From: CBDFNC01 sp965249895
GTDB lineage: Bacteria; Pseudomonadota; Gammaproteobacteria; Enterobacterales; CBDFNC01
NCBI GenBank assembly: GCA_965249895.1
Contig: CBDFNC010000004.1
Location: 1,364,001 to 1,428,000 of the forward strand
Length of the DNA: 64,000 bases
Reading direction: 5' to 3'
Below are positions 26,209 to 34,984 of the stretch, piece after piece; position 1 is the first letter of the stretch; each line of letters opens with the position of its first letter. The notes under the pieces were generated by a model. The model was given only the letters and a program-made list of their open reading frames with translations. It searched no databases and was not told the origin of the DNA. The position numbers and the translations under genes are program-made.

Positions 26209-28287
26209 TTACCATTGAATGTTAACGCCCACGCTGACACTTCGACCTGTTCCAGGCAAGAATGTAGGCTGGGTAGGCTTGGATAAGCCACGAATGACGT
26301 AGGAGCTTTGATAGACTTTGTCTGCCAGGTTTTCCGCCTTCAGGTAAAGACGTAAGGCGTCATTAAATTGATAGCTGGCGTTTAAACCAAGCAGATAAAA
26401 ACTGTCCTGGAACTGGGTGTTGGCATGGTCTGCAGCTGTGTCTTGCGGATGCCAATAAACATTCGGCGCAATCACTAACTGGTTGTGTGACTGATAAACC
26501 AGCTGGGCATGGATCAGATGTTTTGGAATACCAGCGAGCTGATTCCCCTGGTACTGGCCCGAATCAAACTTAAAATCACTGTAGTTGTACACCAGATCCA
26601 AGCCAAGCTGATCTAAGCCGTTAAACACAGACTGGGCAAGCTGTAATTTACTACCAAGCTCAAGGCCTTGATGGACAGTACCTCCTTGATAGTTTGCGAC
26701 CATCCAATTCACTGCAAAGTCACTCGCTACCGAGATAAGCTCATCGTCTATTTCAGAGCGGTAAGCAGTAACATCCCAGCTGACCTTTTGCCAATCCCCC
26801 TTGGTACCGATTTCCAGCGTTTTCGCCTTTTGCTTATGAAGATCGTAAAGCTTGACGGACGCCTGAGCCGGTTTTGGTATTTTCACATTGGCGGAAATCA
26901 GCTCCCAATAGGTTGGGGCTTCAAAGGTTTGACTGAGATTTGCAAACAAACGAATGTCAGGAGTCGGCTTGTAATTCAGTCCTATGCTTGGATTGAATCC
27001 CTGGTAGGTTTTTTGCTGCTCCTGGTGATTAATATTATCCTGAATATCCCGCTGATTATGCGCCCACTGCAGGCCGGCCAGCAGTTGCCAGTCTGATGTT
27101 ATATCAGCCTGCCAGTAGCCATATAACAAGGTATTCGCGGGGGTTAATTCAAACTCACCAAAACGCTGCATTTGCTGACCGTTGGCCGGGTTATTGGCAA
27201 AATAATCCCGGCTCATCTTGCTGGCATTATACGCCAGGTTTAAGCCAAACTGGTTCGAGGAAAAATCAGTGGTCACACTGTATTGCAAACCATAATCATC
27301 AGAGTCTGTGACGGTATGAGATAATTGATTGGTAAAGGTATCCTGTAACCTTTGATAATAAGCCCCCAGCTGATGGTGGCTATGCTCGGTTTTCAGCGAA
27401 ATCGTATCGGCAATCCGCAGTAATTCAGAATCCCTGTGGGGCTTTCGCTTGTATACATTCAGCATTTTATCCAAAGCTGTGTTTTGGTCTCCCAGCACTT
27501 GCTGAGGCTCTGAAAGCGCTCTTGTTTTCGGCACCACAAATGGAATATTAAAAAAGTTCGAGGTGTAGGTCAGATAGGTCCTATTCTCAACAGCATCATT
27601 AAAGACATAACCCAGGTTTGCAGAGACATTATCACGCTTGGAGTCGCTGTGATGTCTGTATCCGTCGTACTGATCCCTGCTGTATGACACAAAGTAGTCC
27701 CACTGATCCTGACTATTCGCCAGTTGCACCAAAGCCCCTGCGCGGCCGTAGGACCCATATTCCACACTCGCTGTCGAGCGACTATTACGACCCGTGCGCG
27801 ACTGCATATCAATAGCGCCGCCCAAGGTGGTTGACCCCTTCCACATCCCGTTGGCGCCGCGATACACAGCCATTGAGCTGACGGTTTTCGGGTCGAGTAA
27901 ACCTATTACAAAACTGCCATCAGACTGGTTAAGGGGTAAACCATCATAAAGCAGCTGTATTCCGCGGTTGACCGGGTTACTTTGAATGCCTGAACCACGA
28001 ATATTCAGCCTGGGTTGATCGTTACCACCAAAGAAACTTTGAATAATCACCCCGGGTTCAAATTCCAGCGCATCTTTCAGTGTCGCGGCGCGATTGGTAT
28101 GTGCATCCAGGTCTATTAAGTTCGTTCCCCCCGGAACGTTCTCAACTGCAATTCCTCCCTGCTCCTTACCATACACAGTGAGGGTATCAAGCTGTTCATC
28201 ACCTTGCTTGGCGAAGGCCAGCGTGGAGAGCAGCAAGAGGCAAACACCCAGGCTAATGATTCGAAACGGGAGACTTAATCCGTACAT
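26209..28287 (-). CDS. TonB-dependent outer-membrane receptor
   Basis: 692 residues: signal peptide, TonB-box-like DTLTVYG, plug domain with PRLNIRGSGIQ and RGIQLLYDGLPLN, then a 22-strand barrel ending in VNIQW. It imports a scarce ligand across the outer membrane using TonB energy. Its ATG has AAGGATG upstream. It lies 12 bp after the ABC ATPase gene and a few bases before the methyltransferase, within one operon under a Crp/Fnr-type box. The combination with a NitT/TauT-like importer suggests both serve the same substrate across both membranes. The plug does not identify the ligand; a metal chelate or vitamin-like compound is possible. Confidence 0.93.
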   Translation of the reverse strand: MYGLSLPFRIISLGVCLLLLSTLAFAKQGDEQLDTLTVYGKEQGGIAVENVPGGTNLIDLDAHTNRAATLKDALEFEPGVIIQSFFGGNDQPRLNIRGSGIQSNPVNRGIQLLYDGLPLNQSDGSFVIGLLDPKTVSSMAVYRGANGMWKGSTTLGGAIDMQSRTGRNSRSTASVEYGSYGRAGALVQLANSQDQWDYFVSYSRDQYDGYRHHSDSKRDNVSANLGYVFNDAVENRTYLTYTSNFFNIPFVVPKTRALSEPQQVLGDQNTALDKMLNVYKRKPHRDSELLRIADTISLKTEHSHHQLGAYYQRLQDTFTNQLSHTVTDSDDYGLQYSVTTDFSSNQFGLNLAYNASKMSRDYFANNPANGQQMQRFGEFELTPANTLLYGYWQADITSDWQLLAGLQWAHNQRDIQDNINHQEQQKTYQGFNPSIGLNYKPTPDIRLFANLSQTFEAPTYWELISANVKIPKPAQASVKLYDLHKQKAKTLEIGTKGDWQKVSWDVTAYRSEIDDELISVASDFAVNWMVANYQGGTVHQGLELGSKLQLAQSVFNGLDQLGLDLVYNYSDFKFDSGQYQGNQLAGIPKHLIHAQLVYQSHNQLVIAPNVYWHPQDTAADHANTQFQDSFYLLGLNASYQFNDALRLYLKAENLADKVYQSSYVIRGLSKPTQPTFLPGTGRSVSVGVNIQW

Positions 28288-28299
28288 AGTTACATCCTT

Positions 28300-29016
28300 T
28301 TACGACAGTGTGCTTAATTCATGAACTGAGCTTTCATTACTATTCCCTTGCTTAAGGGCAGTTAAAATGGACTCAGTCGCGTTGGATGGGTACCACTTGG
28401 GTACTTGGTTTGGTTTGAGCAGTAAACACCTCTGAGTGAGGGGTAATACCTCCATAGGAAAATGACTGACATAAATAAGGCTGGGCTTAGCCTCGCTAAG
28501 GTAATCCGCCATCAAGGCGCTGAGCTCTTGCTTTAATTTAATGTCCAGTGCGCTGAATGGCTCATCAAGCAGCAGCAGGTCCGGCTCGATAATAAAGGCG
28601 CGGGCCAAAGAGACACGTTGCGCCATGCCGCCAGAAAGCTGATGGGGAAAGTAGTCCTGTGTTTCACTCAGCTGAACCTGTGCCAGCGCCGTGTTAACTT
28701 TTTCGTCAATCAGGTTTGACGGCGTTTTTATCGCCTTTAGTACCTGCTCCAGATTTTGCTTCACCGTCAGCCAGGGTAGTAATCGCGGCTCCTGAAACAC
28801 GAAACCGATGCGCTTGGCGTTATTTGTAACCACACCTTCAGACGGTTTGAGCAAACCGGCCACCAGTCGAAGCACAGAAGACTTGCCTACCCCGCTTGGT
28901 CCCAGCAAGGCTATTCGCTGCCCCGGCGCCAGGCTCAGGTCGAGTTTATTTAATACCTGTGTGCCGGCAAACCTCAGCCCCACATTCTGTAATTGGATTA
29001 ATTCCATGGATGCCAC
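28300..29016 (-). CDS. ABC importer ATP-binding protein (NitT/TauT type)
   Basis: A 238-residue ATPase with Walker A (LLGPSGVGKSSVLRL), a Q-loop region (GFVFQEPRLLPW), signature (LSGGMAQRVSLARAF), Walker B (LLLLDEPFSAL) and a switch His (YVSHFP). It powers the permease encoded just upstream, whose 3' end its start overlaps. ATG codons at 29016 or 29007 are both possible. It resembles the SsuB/TauB branch that serves nitrate, taurine and aromatic precursor importers. Confidence 0.92.
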   Translation of the reverse strand: MASMELIQLQNVGLRFAGTQVLNKLDLSLAPGQRIALLGPSGVGKSSVLRLVAGLLKPSEGVVTNNAKRIGFVFQEPRLLPWLTVKQNLEQVLKAIKTPSNLIDEKVNTALAQVQLSETQDYFPHQLSGGMAQRVSLARAFIIEPDLLLLDEPFSALDIKLKQELSALMADYLSEAKPSLIYVSHFPMEVLPLTQRCLLLKPNQVPKWYPSNATESILTALKQGNSNESSVHELSTLS

Positions 29017-29753
29017 CTGGAAATACTTCGTTGCACAGGTTTAAGCAGCAGGAACTCAAGCGCTGCAACAATCAATAAACTCACCACTACCCAGGCATAA
29101 AGCTCAGCCGTATCAAAGCTGGACCTGGCATTGGCCAGCTGGTAACCCATGCCATCGTGGGTTCCAAGCACCTCAGCCAGCACCAGGATCCGCACGCCGT
29201 TACAGCAGACAATCACCAGGGTTGCCGTCAATGGCGCCGATATGGCAGGGATATAAACCCGGGTTAACCGCTGCCAGCGGGAAAAACCATAGACCTGGGC
29301 CAGCTCAAGCCATTTGGGATCAATCATTTCAATCCCTTTTAAGGTATTGATGTAGACAGTAGGCGCGAGTAAAGCCACAACGATAAAAATCACCATCTCG
29401 GTCCCCATACCAAACCAGAGCATGGCAAGCAGGACCACAATCACCGGAGGAATGCTCATCAGAAACCAGCGAAATGGCTCAAGAAAAAACTTAAGCTTGG
29501 GCCGCCTGCCGGCAGCCAGGCCTAAACCAAACCCGATCGTGGCGCCAAGCAGTAAAGCCAGCAGCAAACGGGTCAGGCTAATGCCAAGTTGCTGCCAAAA
29601 CACACCGTTAAACAGCTGATGAAACAACGCTATCAACGTCTCCACTGGGCCCGTTAACACCATCGGGCTGATCCACACAGACAGCAGCTCCCACCCCAAA
29701 ATAAGAGTGAGCAGCCCCGCCAGATACCAGAATTTTTGTTGCCAATAACTCAC
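28998..29753 (-). CDS. ABC importer permease (NitT/TauT type)
   Basis: A 251-residue inner-membrane protein with about six hydrophobic segments and the BPD_transp_1 coupling region (ARSSFDTAELYAWVVV and EMIDPKWLELAQVYG). It has the SsuC/TauC layout. It overlaps the binding-protein gene by 4 bp (ATGA) upstream and the ATPase gene downstream, so the three components are translationally coupled. Confidence 0.92.
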   Translation of the reverse strand: MSYWQQKFWYLAGLLTLILGWELLSVWISPMVLTGPVETLIALFHQLFNGVFWQQLGISLTRLLLALLLGATIGFGLGLAAGRRPKLKFFLEPFRWFLMSIPPVIVVLLAMLWFGMGTEMVIFIVVALLAPTVYINTLKGIEMIDPKWLELAQVYGFSRWQRLTRVYIPAISAPLTATLVIVCCNGVRILVLAEVLGTHDGMGYQLANARSSFDTAELYAWVVVSLLIVAALEFLLLKPVQRSISRWHPWN

Positions 29754-30703
29754 AGATAGAAACCACTGTCGGGCAACTGGCCACCAATTTTGTCACTGTT
29801 ATAATCCGCCAGTACCCGATAAAAGCTTTCCAGTGACTTGCGAGCCTCCCCCCCTTTCACTGCATTTAAATCAGTCATTTTGATAGCATTTACCACGGCT
29901 TTCAGAGGAAGCTGAGGCAAACGTGCAACCACCATTTCCGCGCAGGCTTCCGTCTGAGCCTTACACCAAAGCGCTGCTTGCTGATAGTCGTGATGGAATC
30001 GCGTTAGTAATTGCTTGTCCTGATTGATATTGGTATTAGCTATGATCCCTGCCTGAGGCAACGCTGGGCTTTGTGGAAAGGTTTCGCGCCATAATTGGCT
30101 GATCTCCATATTTCTATACAGTTTTACCCCGTTAGTGGACTGGCTTTTAAGTTCGAGAATCGATGCTACAGGTTCGATAAGCAGACCGTAACTCACCTTG
30201 CCCGCCAGCATAAGTTGGCTGGCATCAAACAAGTTATGACTGTGGCGAATAGCAACATCCGATGCCTGTTCTAGCTGGGCATCGAGAAGCTGGTTAAACA
30301 GTATGTCCGGCATGTCATTTTTAAATGGCACCACCACTTCTTTGCCCTTTAACTGAGACAGGGTTTTCAACTCGGGATCCGTGCTCATCAACCACAGAAC
30401 GCTCCATACGGAGATATTCATTAACGTCAGCTTGTGTCCCTTGTTATAAAAAATGGCGGCCAGATTGGAGGGCATGGCAGAAAACTGAACCTCCCCGCCG
30501 AGGATCATGGCCCTGAGTTGATCCGGATTTTTCCAGTTAATAAACTCCAGCTCGATATCCTTGTCTTGCAAGCTTTGTTGCTCTGCCATCACAATCAAGG
30601 GATAACTAATAACCGCCGCGGGACCTGAAATTTTTATCTTGGTTGCCCCCTGTGACAAAGACGTATAACCGAGCAACACCAGCAAAATTAGTAAAGACCT
30701 CAT
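29750..30703 (-). CDS. ABC importer periplasmic substrate-binding protein (NMT1/THI5-like)
   Basis: About 317 residues with a clear signal peptide (MRSLLILLVLLGYTSLSQGA). The fold resembles SsuA/TauA/NMT1 binding proteins: AVISYPLIVMAEQQ near the N-terminus, ALPQAGIIANTN later. The ATG at 30703 is chosen over the upstream ATG at 30733 because AGGTG lies just before it and the signal peptide then starts properly. It also leaves about 29 nt of leader after the predicted promoter. It is the first gene of the operon. The ligand is not predictable from sequence. Confidence 0.88.
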   Translation of the reverse strand: MRSLLILLVLLGYTSLSQGATKIKISGPAAVISYPLIVMAEQQSLQDKDIELEFINWKNPDQLRAMILGGEVQFSAMPSNLAAIFYNKGHKLTLMNISVWSVLWLMSTDPELKTLSQLKGKEVVVPFKNDMPDILFNQLLDAQLEQASDVAIRHSHNLFDASQLMLAGKVSYGLLIEPVASILELKSQSTNGVKLYRNMEISQLWRETFPQSPALPQAGIIANTNINQDKQLLTRFHHDYQQAALWCKAQTEACAEMVVARLPQLPLKAVVNAIKMTDLNAVKGGEARKSLESFYRVLADYNSDKIGGQLPDSGFYL

Positions 30704-30737
30704 AACACACCTGTAAATGATATTTATTTTCATTTAC

Positions 30738-30743
30738 AATATA
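30738..30743 (-). promoter_or_regulatory. Candidate -10 element of the ABC/TonB operon
   Basis: TATATT on the minus strand, placing the transcription start near 30731-30732, about 42 bp from the centre of the palindrome at 30767-30780. That is the arrangement of FNR/CRP class II activated promoters. Confidence 0.55.
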
Positions 30744-30766
30744 CCTGATGATTTAGTATTACCTGC

Positions 30767-30780
30767 TTGATAAATATCAA
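30767..30780. promoter_or_regulatory. Perfect FNR/DNR-type operator TTGAT-N4-ATCAA
   Basis: TTGATAAATATCAA, extended by one further paired base each side (CTTGATAAATATCAAG). It lies between the importer operon and the Crp/Fnr regulator gene, centred about 42 bp upstream of the predicted start site of the minus-strand operon. The neighbouring regulator carries the E--SR recognition-helix pattern that reads TTGAT half-sites. It probably activates the operon and may also affect the regulator's own gene, whose start codon is 34 bp away. Confidence 0.85.
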
Positions 30781-30813
30781 GCTTGTTGAGGAAAACAACC
30801 GGCAGGAGCGGAA

Positions 30814-31506
30814 ATGACCACTTCCATCATGGATTTGCTTACCCCAGAGGAAAAAGCAGGGCTGATACAACAGGCAACACAGAGGAATTTGAAGACAGCT
30901 GAAATACTGTTTGAAAAGGGTGATACCGCCAATCACCTGTATCAGGTTAAACGGGGAAAAGTAACCCTGTTTCGGCTGATGCCAAGCGGAGAAGAAAAAG
31001 TCTTTAAAGTGTTTCTTGCCGGTGGCATCATCGCCGAAATGGCGGTTTTTATGTCGCCGCGAGTCTACCCCATGAGCGCCAGAGCAGAGCAGGATACTGA
31101 ATTACTTACCTTCAGTTACCAGTCAATCACAGGCATGTTGCAATCCAGTCCTGACATGTCATTACGCTTTTTAAATTTTATGAGCAATCGTATTTGCCAG
31201 CTGATGAACACTGTGGATATTCTGACTCAGGTCAACGCAAATCAGCGCCTGGTTATGCGGTTTGCGGAGATCTATAAGAGTCAGCAGAGAGCGGGGAACC
31301 GTATCACCCTACCCCATACCAAAAGAGTGTTGGCGTCTCAGCTGGGGATCACTCCCGAAACCTTGTCCCGTTTATTTAAGAAGCTTAAATGTAACGGCCT
31401 GATCAAGGAGTCAGGAACCCACATCATCATTCCTGATTTTACCAGCTTATGTAAATCTGTTGACCTGACTCCGGGAATTTTTGCTCAAAACCCTCCTGTG
31501 AGTTGA
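30814..31506 (+). CDS. Crp/Fnr-family transcription regulator (Dnr-like)
   Basis: 230 residues: a cyclic-nucleotide-binding-like sensor fold (about 15-120, FEKGDTANHLYQVKRGKVTL), a dimerisation helix, and a C-terminal winged HTH with TKRVLASQLGITPETLSRLF. The recognition helix PETLSR matches the E-x-x-S-R pattern of FNR/DNR proteins. The N-terminal cysteine cluster of FNR is absent, so it is not an Fe-S oxygen sensor. A DNR-type (haem/NO) or other effector is more likely. It is divergent from the ABC/TonB operon across a perfect TTGAT-N4-ATCAA box. NO or low-oxygen control is inferred from the family, not shown by the sequence. Confidence 0.88.
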   Translation: MTTSIMDLLTPEEKAGLIQQATQRNLKTAEILFEKGDTANHLYQVKRGKVTLFRLMPSGEEKVFKVFLAGGIIAEMAVFMSPRVYPMSARAEQDTELLTFSYQSITGMLQSSPDMSLRFLNFMSNRICQLMNTVDILTQVNANQRLVMRFAEIYKSQQRAGNRITLPHTKRVLASQLGITPETLSRLFKKLKCNGLIKESGTHIIIPDFTSLCKSVDLTPGIFAQNPPVS

Positions 31507-31617
31507 GGATCGATTGCCCCCAGAGCGTATTAACCTGTGCTGGCAATCCAATGTTCACCCGCCTTTGCTAACAATGCGGTATTTTCTGGTTTAAACATCC
31601 AGGGAAAACGGTGCTGT

Positions 31618-32562
31618 TCACACATTGTTAAACAGCACCTCCAATCTCAAGGTAAAAATAGCTTCTCGCATTCTTTGCTTATCCTCCTCTTTCGGCCAAT
31701 TAAGCTCAGGTGTTAATTCGTAGAAAAGCCACTTTCTGAATATGTTTTGCCGGTACTTAATCGAAATATGAGTGTTCGTTACATAGTGAAAAGGTTCATT
31801 TTTACCACTTATACTGACCGAGTAACTCAACGCTCGCCGATCGGAAATAAACTGATAGAGGCTGATCCCGCTGCCAACTTCAGCCCCATCCACATCGCTT
31901 TCCAGTTTGATGAAATTATTCCAACGAAACACCAATTGCGGGCTCACCTTAGTGTCCAAGTCCAGCTGAGTTACAGAGCCCGTAGTTTTACGCTTTTGGT
32001 ATAGACGTTGAGTAAAACGCCATATGGACTGTTCGGAAAAGGGATAAGTATATCTGTATCTGGCTTCGATACTGGGCCGTAAACTCGCCTTAAAATTTAA
32101 GCTTGAGCGACTCGCAACCAAAGCGTCGTACCTGAGCCCTAGCGCACTACGGGTTTCTTCTGTAGTAGTTGGAAAGAGATCTTCCAGGTGGTCTTCACTG
32201 TCGGATTCAAAAACCAGTTTCAGCTTCCGCGTGACTTGAGGTAAGTGCACCCGTGCTTTCAACCGAGTTTTATATGTTCCGCCTTGATGCTCCACGAGGG
32301 AAAAGTCATTGGACCAGCGCACCATAGTCCCTGCCCTGGCATCTTGGCTACTTCGTTCATCAACAAAAAAATCATCAAACCAGATAGCTGGCTCGCAAAA
32401 CTTGATATTGAGATAATCATAGGCCTGATCTAGCACACCTTGCTGTGGGCTTTGATTAAAGCATGCTGAACGCGCAGCCTCACCGGACTCATTGACATCG
32501 GCCATGGCTGGACTAACCCACAGGACCAATAACAGGCTGAAGAAGAGGGTTTTAGGCAACAT
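31618..32562 (-). CDS. Hypothetical outer-membrane-like beta-strand-rich protein
   Basis: About 314 residues from the ATG at 32562, which gives a clean signal peptide (MLPKTLFFSLLLVLWVSPAMA) with AAGGAT just upstream; the longer frame to 32604 adds a poor N-terminus. The mature protein begins with a short region containing two Cys (ACFNQS and NIKFCEP, a possible disulfide). It then alternates hydrophobic and polar residues with many Arg and aromatic positions (LSYSVSISGK, HISIKYRQNIF), suggesting a beta-barrel. It ends near LRLEVLFNNV. I do not recognise a named family. It stands alone, convergent with the Crp/Fnr gene. Confidence 0.75.
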   Translation of the reverse strand: MLPKTLFFSLLLVLWVSPAMADVNESGEAARSACFNQSPQQGVLDQAYDYLNIKFCEPAIWFDDFFVDERSSQDARAGTMVRWSNDFSLVEHQGGTYKTRLKARVHLPQVTRKLKLVFESDSEDHLEDLFPTTTEETRSALGLRYDALVASRSSLNFKASLRPSIEARYRYTYPFSEQSIWRFTQRLYQKRKTTGSVTQLDLDTKVSPQLVFRWNNFIKLESDVDGAEVGSGISLYQFISDRRALSYSVSISGKNEPFHYVTNTHISIKYRQNIFRKWLFYELTPELNWPKEEDKQRMREAIFTLRLEVLFNNV

Positions 32563-32885
32563 ATCCTTGTTATTACCACTTCCAAAAAAGAGGCAGCATA
32601 ACACCGAGCTTTATTCTATTCAGTGCGCTTTAGCACATAGACTTCACTAAAATTACCGGACAATGGTTAAGGCATAAAAGCGAGGAAGCGTTGCTGATAA
32701 TTTAACGGACGCTGCGCATCAAGTCGTTCGCTCTGTAAGGTGCAAAATCTACCTCAACTTGCACGCTCGTGAGTTTGTCCAATTAGCACCAGCTATATAA
32801 TTATCGGCCCTGGTTCCCTTGGATATGTACTTCAACATAGCCACTTTCGGCGTTTTTCAAGGTAGTTGTCGCCTAAAGTTCAAAA

Positions 32886-33935
32886 TTATGCCGCCTTACC
32901 TTTCTCAATTTCTGTCTTGCTCTTTTCCGGGTTAAGGTGAACCTCCGTTATCAGATCCCAGTTTTTGATTTCACCACTCCAGCGGCTTGGATTTTTTGAT
33001 TTTGCTGCTTGGTATACCTGTTTTCGTTTAGCCAATATGTGTACATCTTCACCTGTGTGACGCTGCTGCGGCGTAACAAATTTGACTCCGCTATGTAAAT
33101 GTTCATGGTTATACCATTCAACAAACCCGCATACCCAGCTTCGCGCCGCTTGTAGATCATTAAAGGGCCGCTCTGGGTATTCTGGTCGGTATTTCAACGT
33201 ACGAAATAGGGATTCTGAATAGGGGTTATCATTACTCACCGAAGGTCGGCTAAACGAGGGAATAACACCCAGTTGCTGCAAGGTCGCCAGCATCGTAGCG
33301 CCTTTCATTGGGCTCCCATTGTCCGAGTGCAGCGTCACCTGGTTACGCTTAACACCTTCCCGCTGACAGATATCAGTCATAAGATCTGCTGCTAATGCAC
33401 TCGATTCCTCTTCGTATACCTGCCAGCCAACGATTTTTCGACTGTAAATATCCATCACCAAGTACAGATATAAAAATATCCCTTTAACAACAGTGGGTAA
33501 GTAGGTGATATCCCAAGTGTAAATTTGATTGGGCTCTGTCGCTGTCAGGGCTTTAGGTTTATGTATTTTCCTGACTGGCTTACTCTTGTCTCGGTGATTT
33601 AGCTGATTGTGTACCTTCATCACCCGATAGAACGTTGACTCTGAGGCAATATATAGCCCTTTATCGACAAGCTTCGGTACGATTTTGTTCGGTGGTAATT
33701 TCGCATACTCAGGCTCATTAACAAGCTTAATGATACGCTGGCGCTCCAATTCTGTTAGCTTATTTTTTGGTTCACGGTAGGCTTCTATCCGCCCATCTTG
33801 CTCATTGCCTGGCTGGTTCCAACGCTGCAAGGTTTTTGCGCTAACCCCTATGATTTCACAGGCTTTTGATTGTCTGGCACCAGAATCACATGCCTGATTT
33901 ATCAGGCTCATGATTTCCGTTCGTTCTGAACTCAT
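32886..33935 (-). CDS. IS3-family transposase OrfB
   Basis: 349 residues. An N-terminal HTH (SKACEIIGVSAKTLQRWNQ) is followed by an HTH_21-like region and an rve integrase core with catalytic Asp in YTWDITYLP, Asp in LHSDNGSPMKG and Glu in NPYSESLFRTLKY. Its ATG overlaps the orfA stop codon (ATGA), so expression is by translational coupling rather than the frameshifted fusion seen in many IS3 members. It appears intact. Confidence 0.93.
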   Translation of the reverse strand: MSSERTEIMSLINQACDSGARQSKACEIIGVSAKTLQRWNQPGNEQDGRIEAYREPKNKLTELERQRIIKLVNEPEYAKLPPNKIVPKLVDKGLYIASESTFYRVMKVHNQLNHRDKSKPVRKIHKPKALTATEPNQIYTWDITYLPTVVKGIFLYLYLVMDIYSRKIVGWQVYEEESSALAADLMTDICQREGVKRNQVTLHSDNGSPMKGATMLATLQQLGVIPSFSRPSVSNDNPYSESLFRTLKYRPEYPERPFNDLQAARSWVCGFVEWYNHEHLHSGVKFVTPQQRHTGEDVHILAKRKQVYQAAKSKNPSRWSGEIKNWDLITEVHLNPEKSKTEIEKGKAA

Positions 33936-34459
33936 TGTGAGTCGTCCTCGTCGCTTCCCCAGATCGCATTGACTTTTTTTTGGAGCACTAATAACGCAGC
34001 GGTCTCGGCCAGCGCTTTGTCTTTTCGGTTCAGCTCCTTTTTTAATGCCTTATTTTCATGCTTAAGGCCTTTTATTTCCGAGCGACTCGTCGCTTTACTA
34101 TTAGCTGCATTGCCATGAGTAAAATCAAGTTTCCACTGTTTAATATGGTGGGGATATAAGCCTTGTTCACGGCATAGCTCACTGATGGCCTCACCACCCA
34201 GCGAGGCGCAAGTAATGACCATGTTAAGCCTTTCCTCTAAACTCCAATCTTGTGGTCTTTTTTCTTTTGTCATAATGCCAGTTTTATCAGTAAAACCCAT
34301 TTCAAATACTTGCTCTCTGGACTGTACAATCCACTTACCTAATGTTGAATAACCGACGCCTAAAGACTCAGCCACTTCTTTTAAGCTGGACTCTGCAGGG
34401 CGATTAAGCGCTTTTTCCACTGCTTGTATTTTAAATGACTTTGTATATCTTTTGTTCAT
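33932..34459 (-). CDS. IS3-family OrfA (HTH protein)
   Basis: 175 residues, longer than the common 90-110. Two HTH segments occur (SLKEVAESLGVGYSTLGKW and GEAISELCREQGLYPHHIKQ), followed by a leucine-zipper-like helix (IKGLKHENKALKKELNRKD). It binds the element ends together with OrfB. It is complete, with its ATG at 34459 about 28 bp inside the right terminal repeat. Confidence 0.9.
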   Translation of the reverse strand: MNKRYTKSFKIQAVEKALNRPAESSLKEVAESLGVGYSTLGKWIVQSREQVFEMGFTDKTGIMTKEKRPQDWSLEERLNMVITCASLGGEAISELCREQGLYPHHIKQWKLDFTHGNAANSKATSRSEIKGLKHENKALKKELNRKDKALAETAALLVLQKKVNAIWGSDEDDSQ

Positions 34460-34632
34460 TTTTTGCTACCTCTAACTGAAAATTAGAGGCGACAACTATC
34501 CTGACACAGGGGGCTTTTCTGGGACTTCCGTTAACCTCGAAAGCTATCCATACAATTTGGACCATGCCGAAAACGTCATCGCTGGGCGCCATCATTATGC
34601 GGCCTCTAAACTCCTACGAGCAGGCGCCAACA

Positions 34633-34974
34633 CTAAGCCCCCGGCGTATAGCTTACACTGCCCACTGTCACACAGACCTGCTTTTGGCCATCCACTTTAT
34701 ACGTTAGGCTTATCTCACTTCCCTCTTGTAGTGGCTCTACTGCATCGCTCCCCCCCACCACAAAGCAGTCACCTACATTTTTCGTAACTGGACCCGGTGT
34801 TGGCTCCGGTGTTGGCTCCGGTGTTGGCTCCGGTGTTGGCTCCGGTGTTGGCTCCGGTGTTGGCTCCGGTGTTGGCTCCGGTGTTGGCGAGGAGGATACA
34901 CTGTCGTGATCTGTGCATGAAGCTAACAATAAAGTAGCTATAAACAGCAAGATGCACTTTTTATTATTTAACAT
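34633..34974 (-). CDS. Small lipoprotein with PTPE tandem repeats
   Basis: 113 residues. The signal peptide with lipobox (LLLASC) gives a lipidated Cys20. A rigid linker of seven PTPE repeats plus PTPG follows, then a C-terminal domain of about 50 residues with two Cys (GDCFVVGG and KQVCVTVG) that may form a disulfide. It lies 10 bp downstream of the giant repeat protein gene and is probably co-transcribed with it. The linker would hold the small domain away from the membrane, possibly interacting with that protein. The function is unknown. Confidence 0.75.
   Translation of the reverse strand: MLNNKKCILLFIATLLLASCTDHDSVSSSPTPEPTPEPTPEPTPEPTPEPTPEPTPEPTPGPVTKNVGDCFVVGGSDAVEPLQEGSEISLTYKVDGQKQVCVTVGSVSYTPGA
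34802..34885. repeat. 12-bp minisatellite (GGCTCCGGTGTT) x7
   Basis: Seven perfect 12-bp units in the lipoprotein gene, with a degenerate unit on the left flank. A unit encodes Pro-Glu-Pro-Thr on the minus strand. Since 12 is a multiple of 3, slippage would change linker length without shifting frame. Confidence 0.95.
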
Positions 34975-34984
34975 ACCCTACTCC

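Larger units (their letters stand above)
32855..34506 (-). mobile_element. IS3-family insertion sequence
   Basis: Imperfect inverted repeats T(G/T)TCARGRTAGTTGTCGCCT mark both ends (32855-32874 and, inverted, 34487-34506). The element is 1652 bp with orfA and orfB on the minus strand. The 3-bp flanks (GTT and CAG) differ, so no target duplication is visible. It lies between the hypothetical barrel gene and the PTPE lipoprotein gene. Confidence 0.85.

Noticed and set aside
34557..34787. Plus-strand frame between the IS3 element and the lipoprotein gene
   Set aside because: It overlaps the lipoprotein gene on the other strand, has no ribosome site and its second half is the reverse of coding sequence.
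34802..34885. CRISPR-like short repeats
   Set aside because: The units are contiguous 12-mers without spacers, coding for a Pro-rich stalk; no cas genes in the window.
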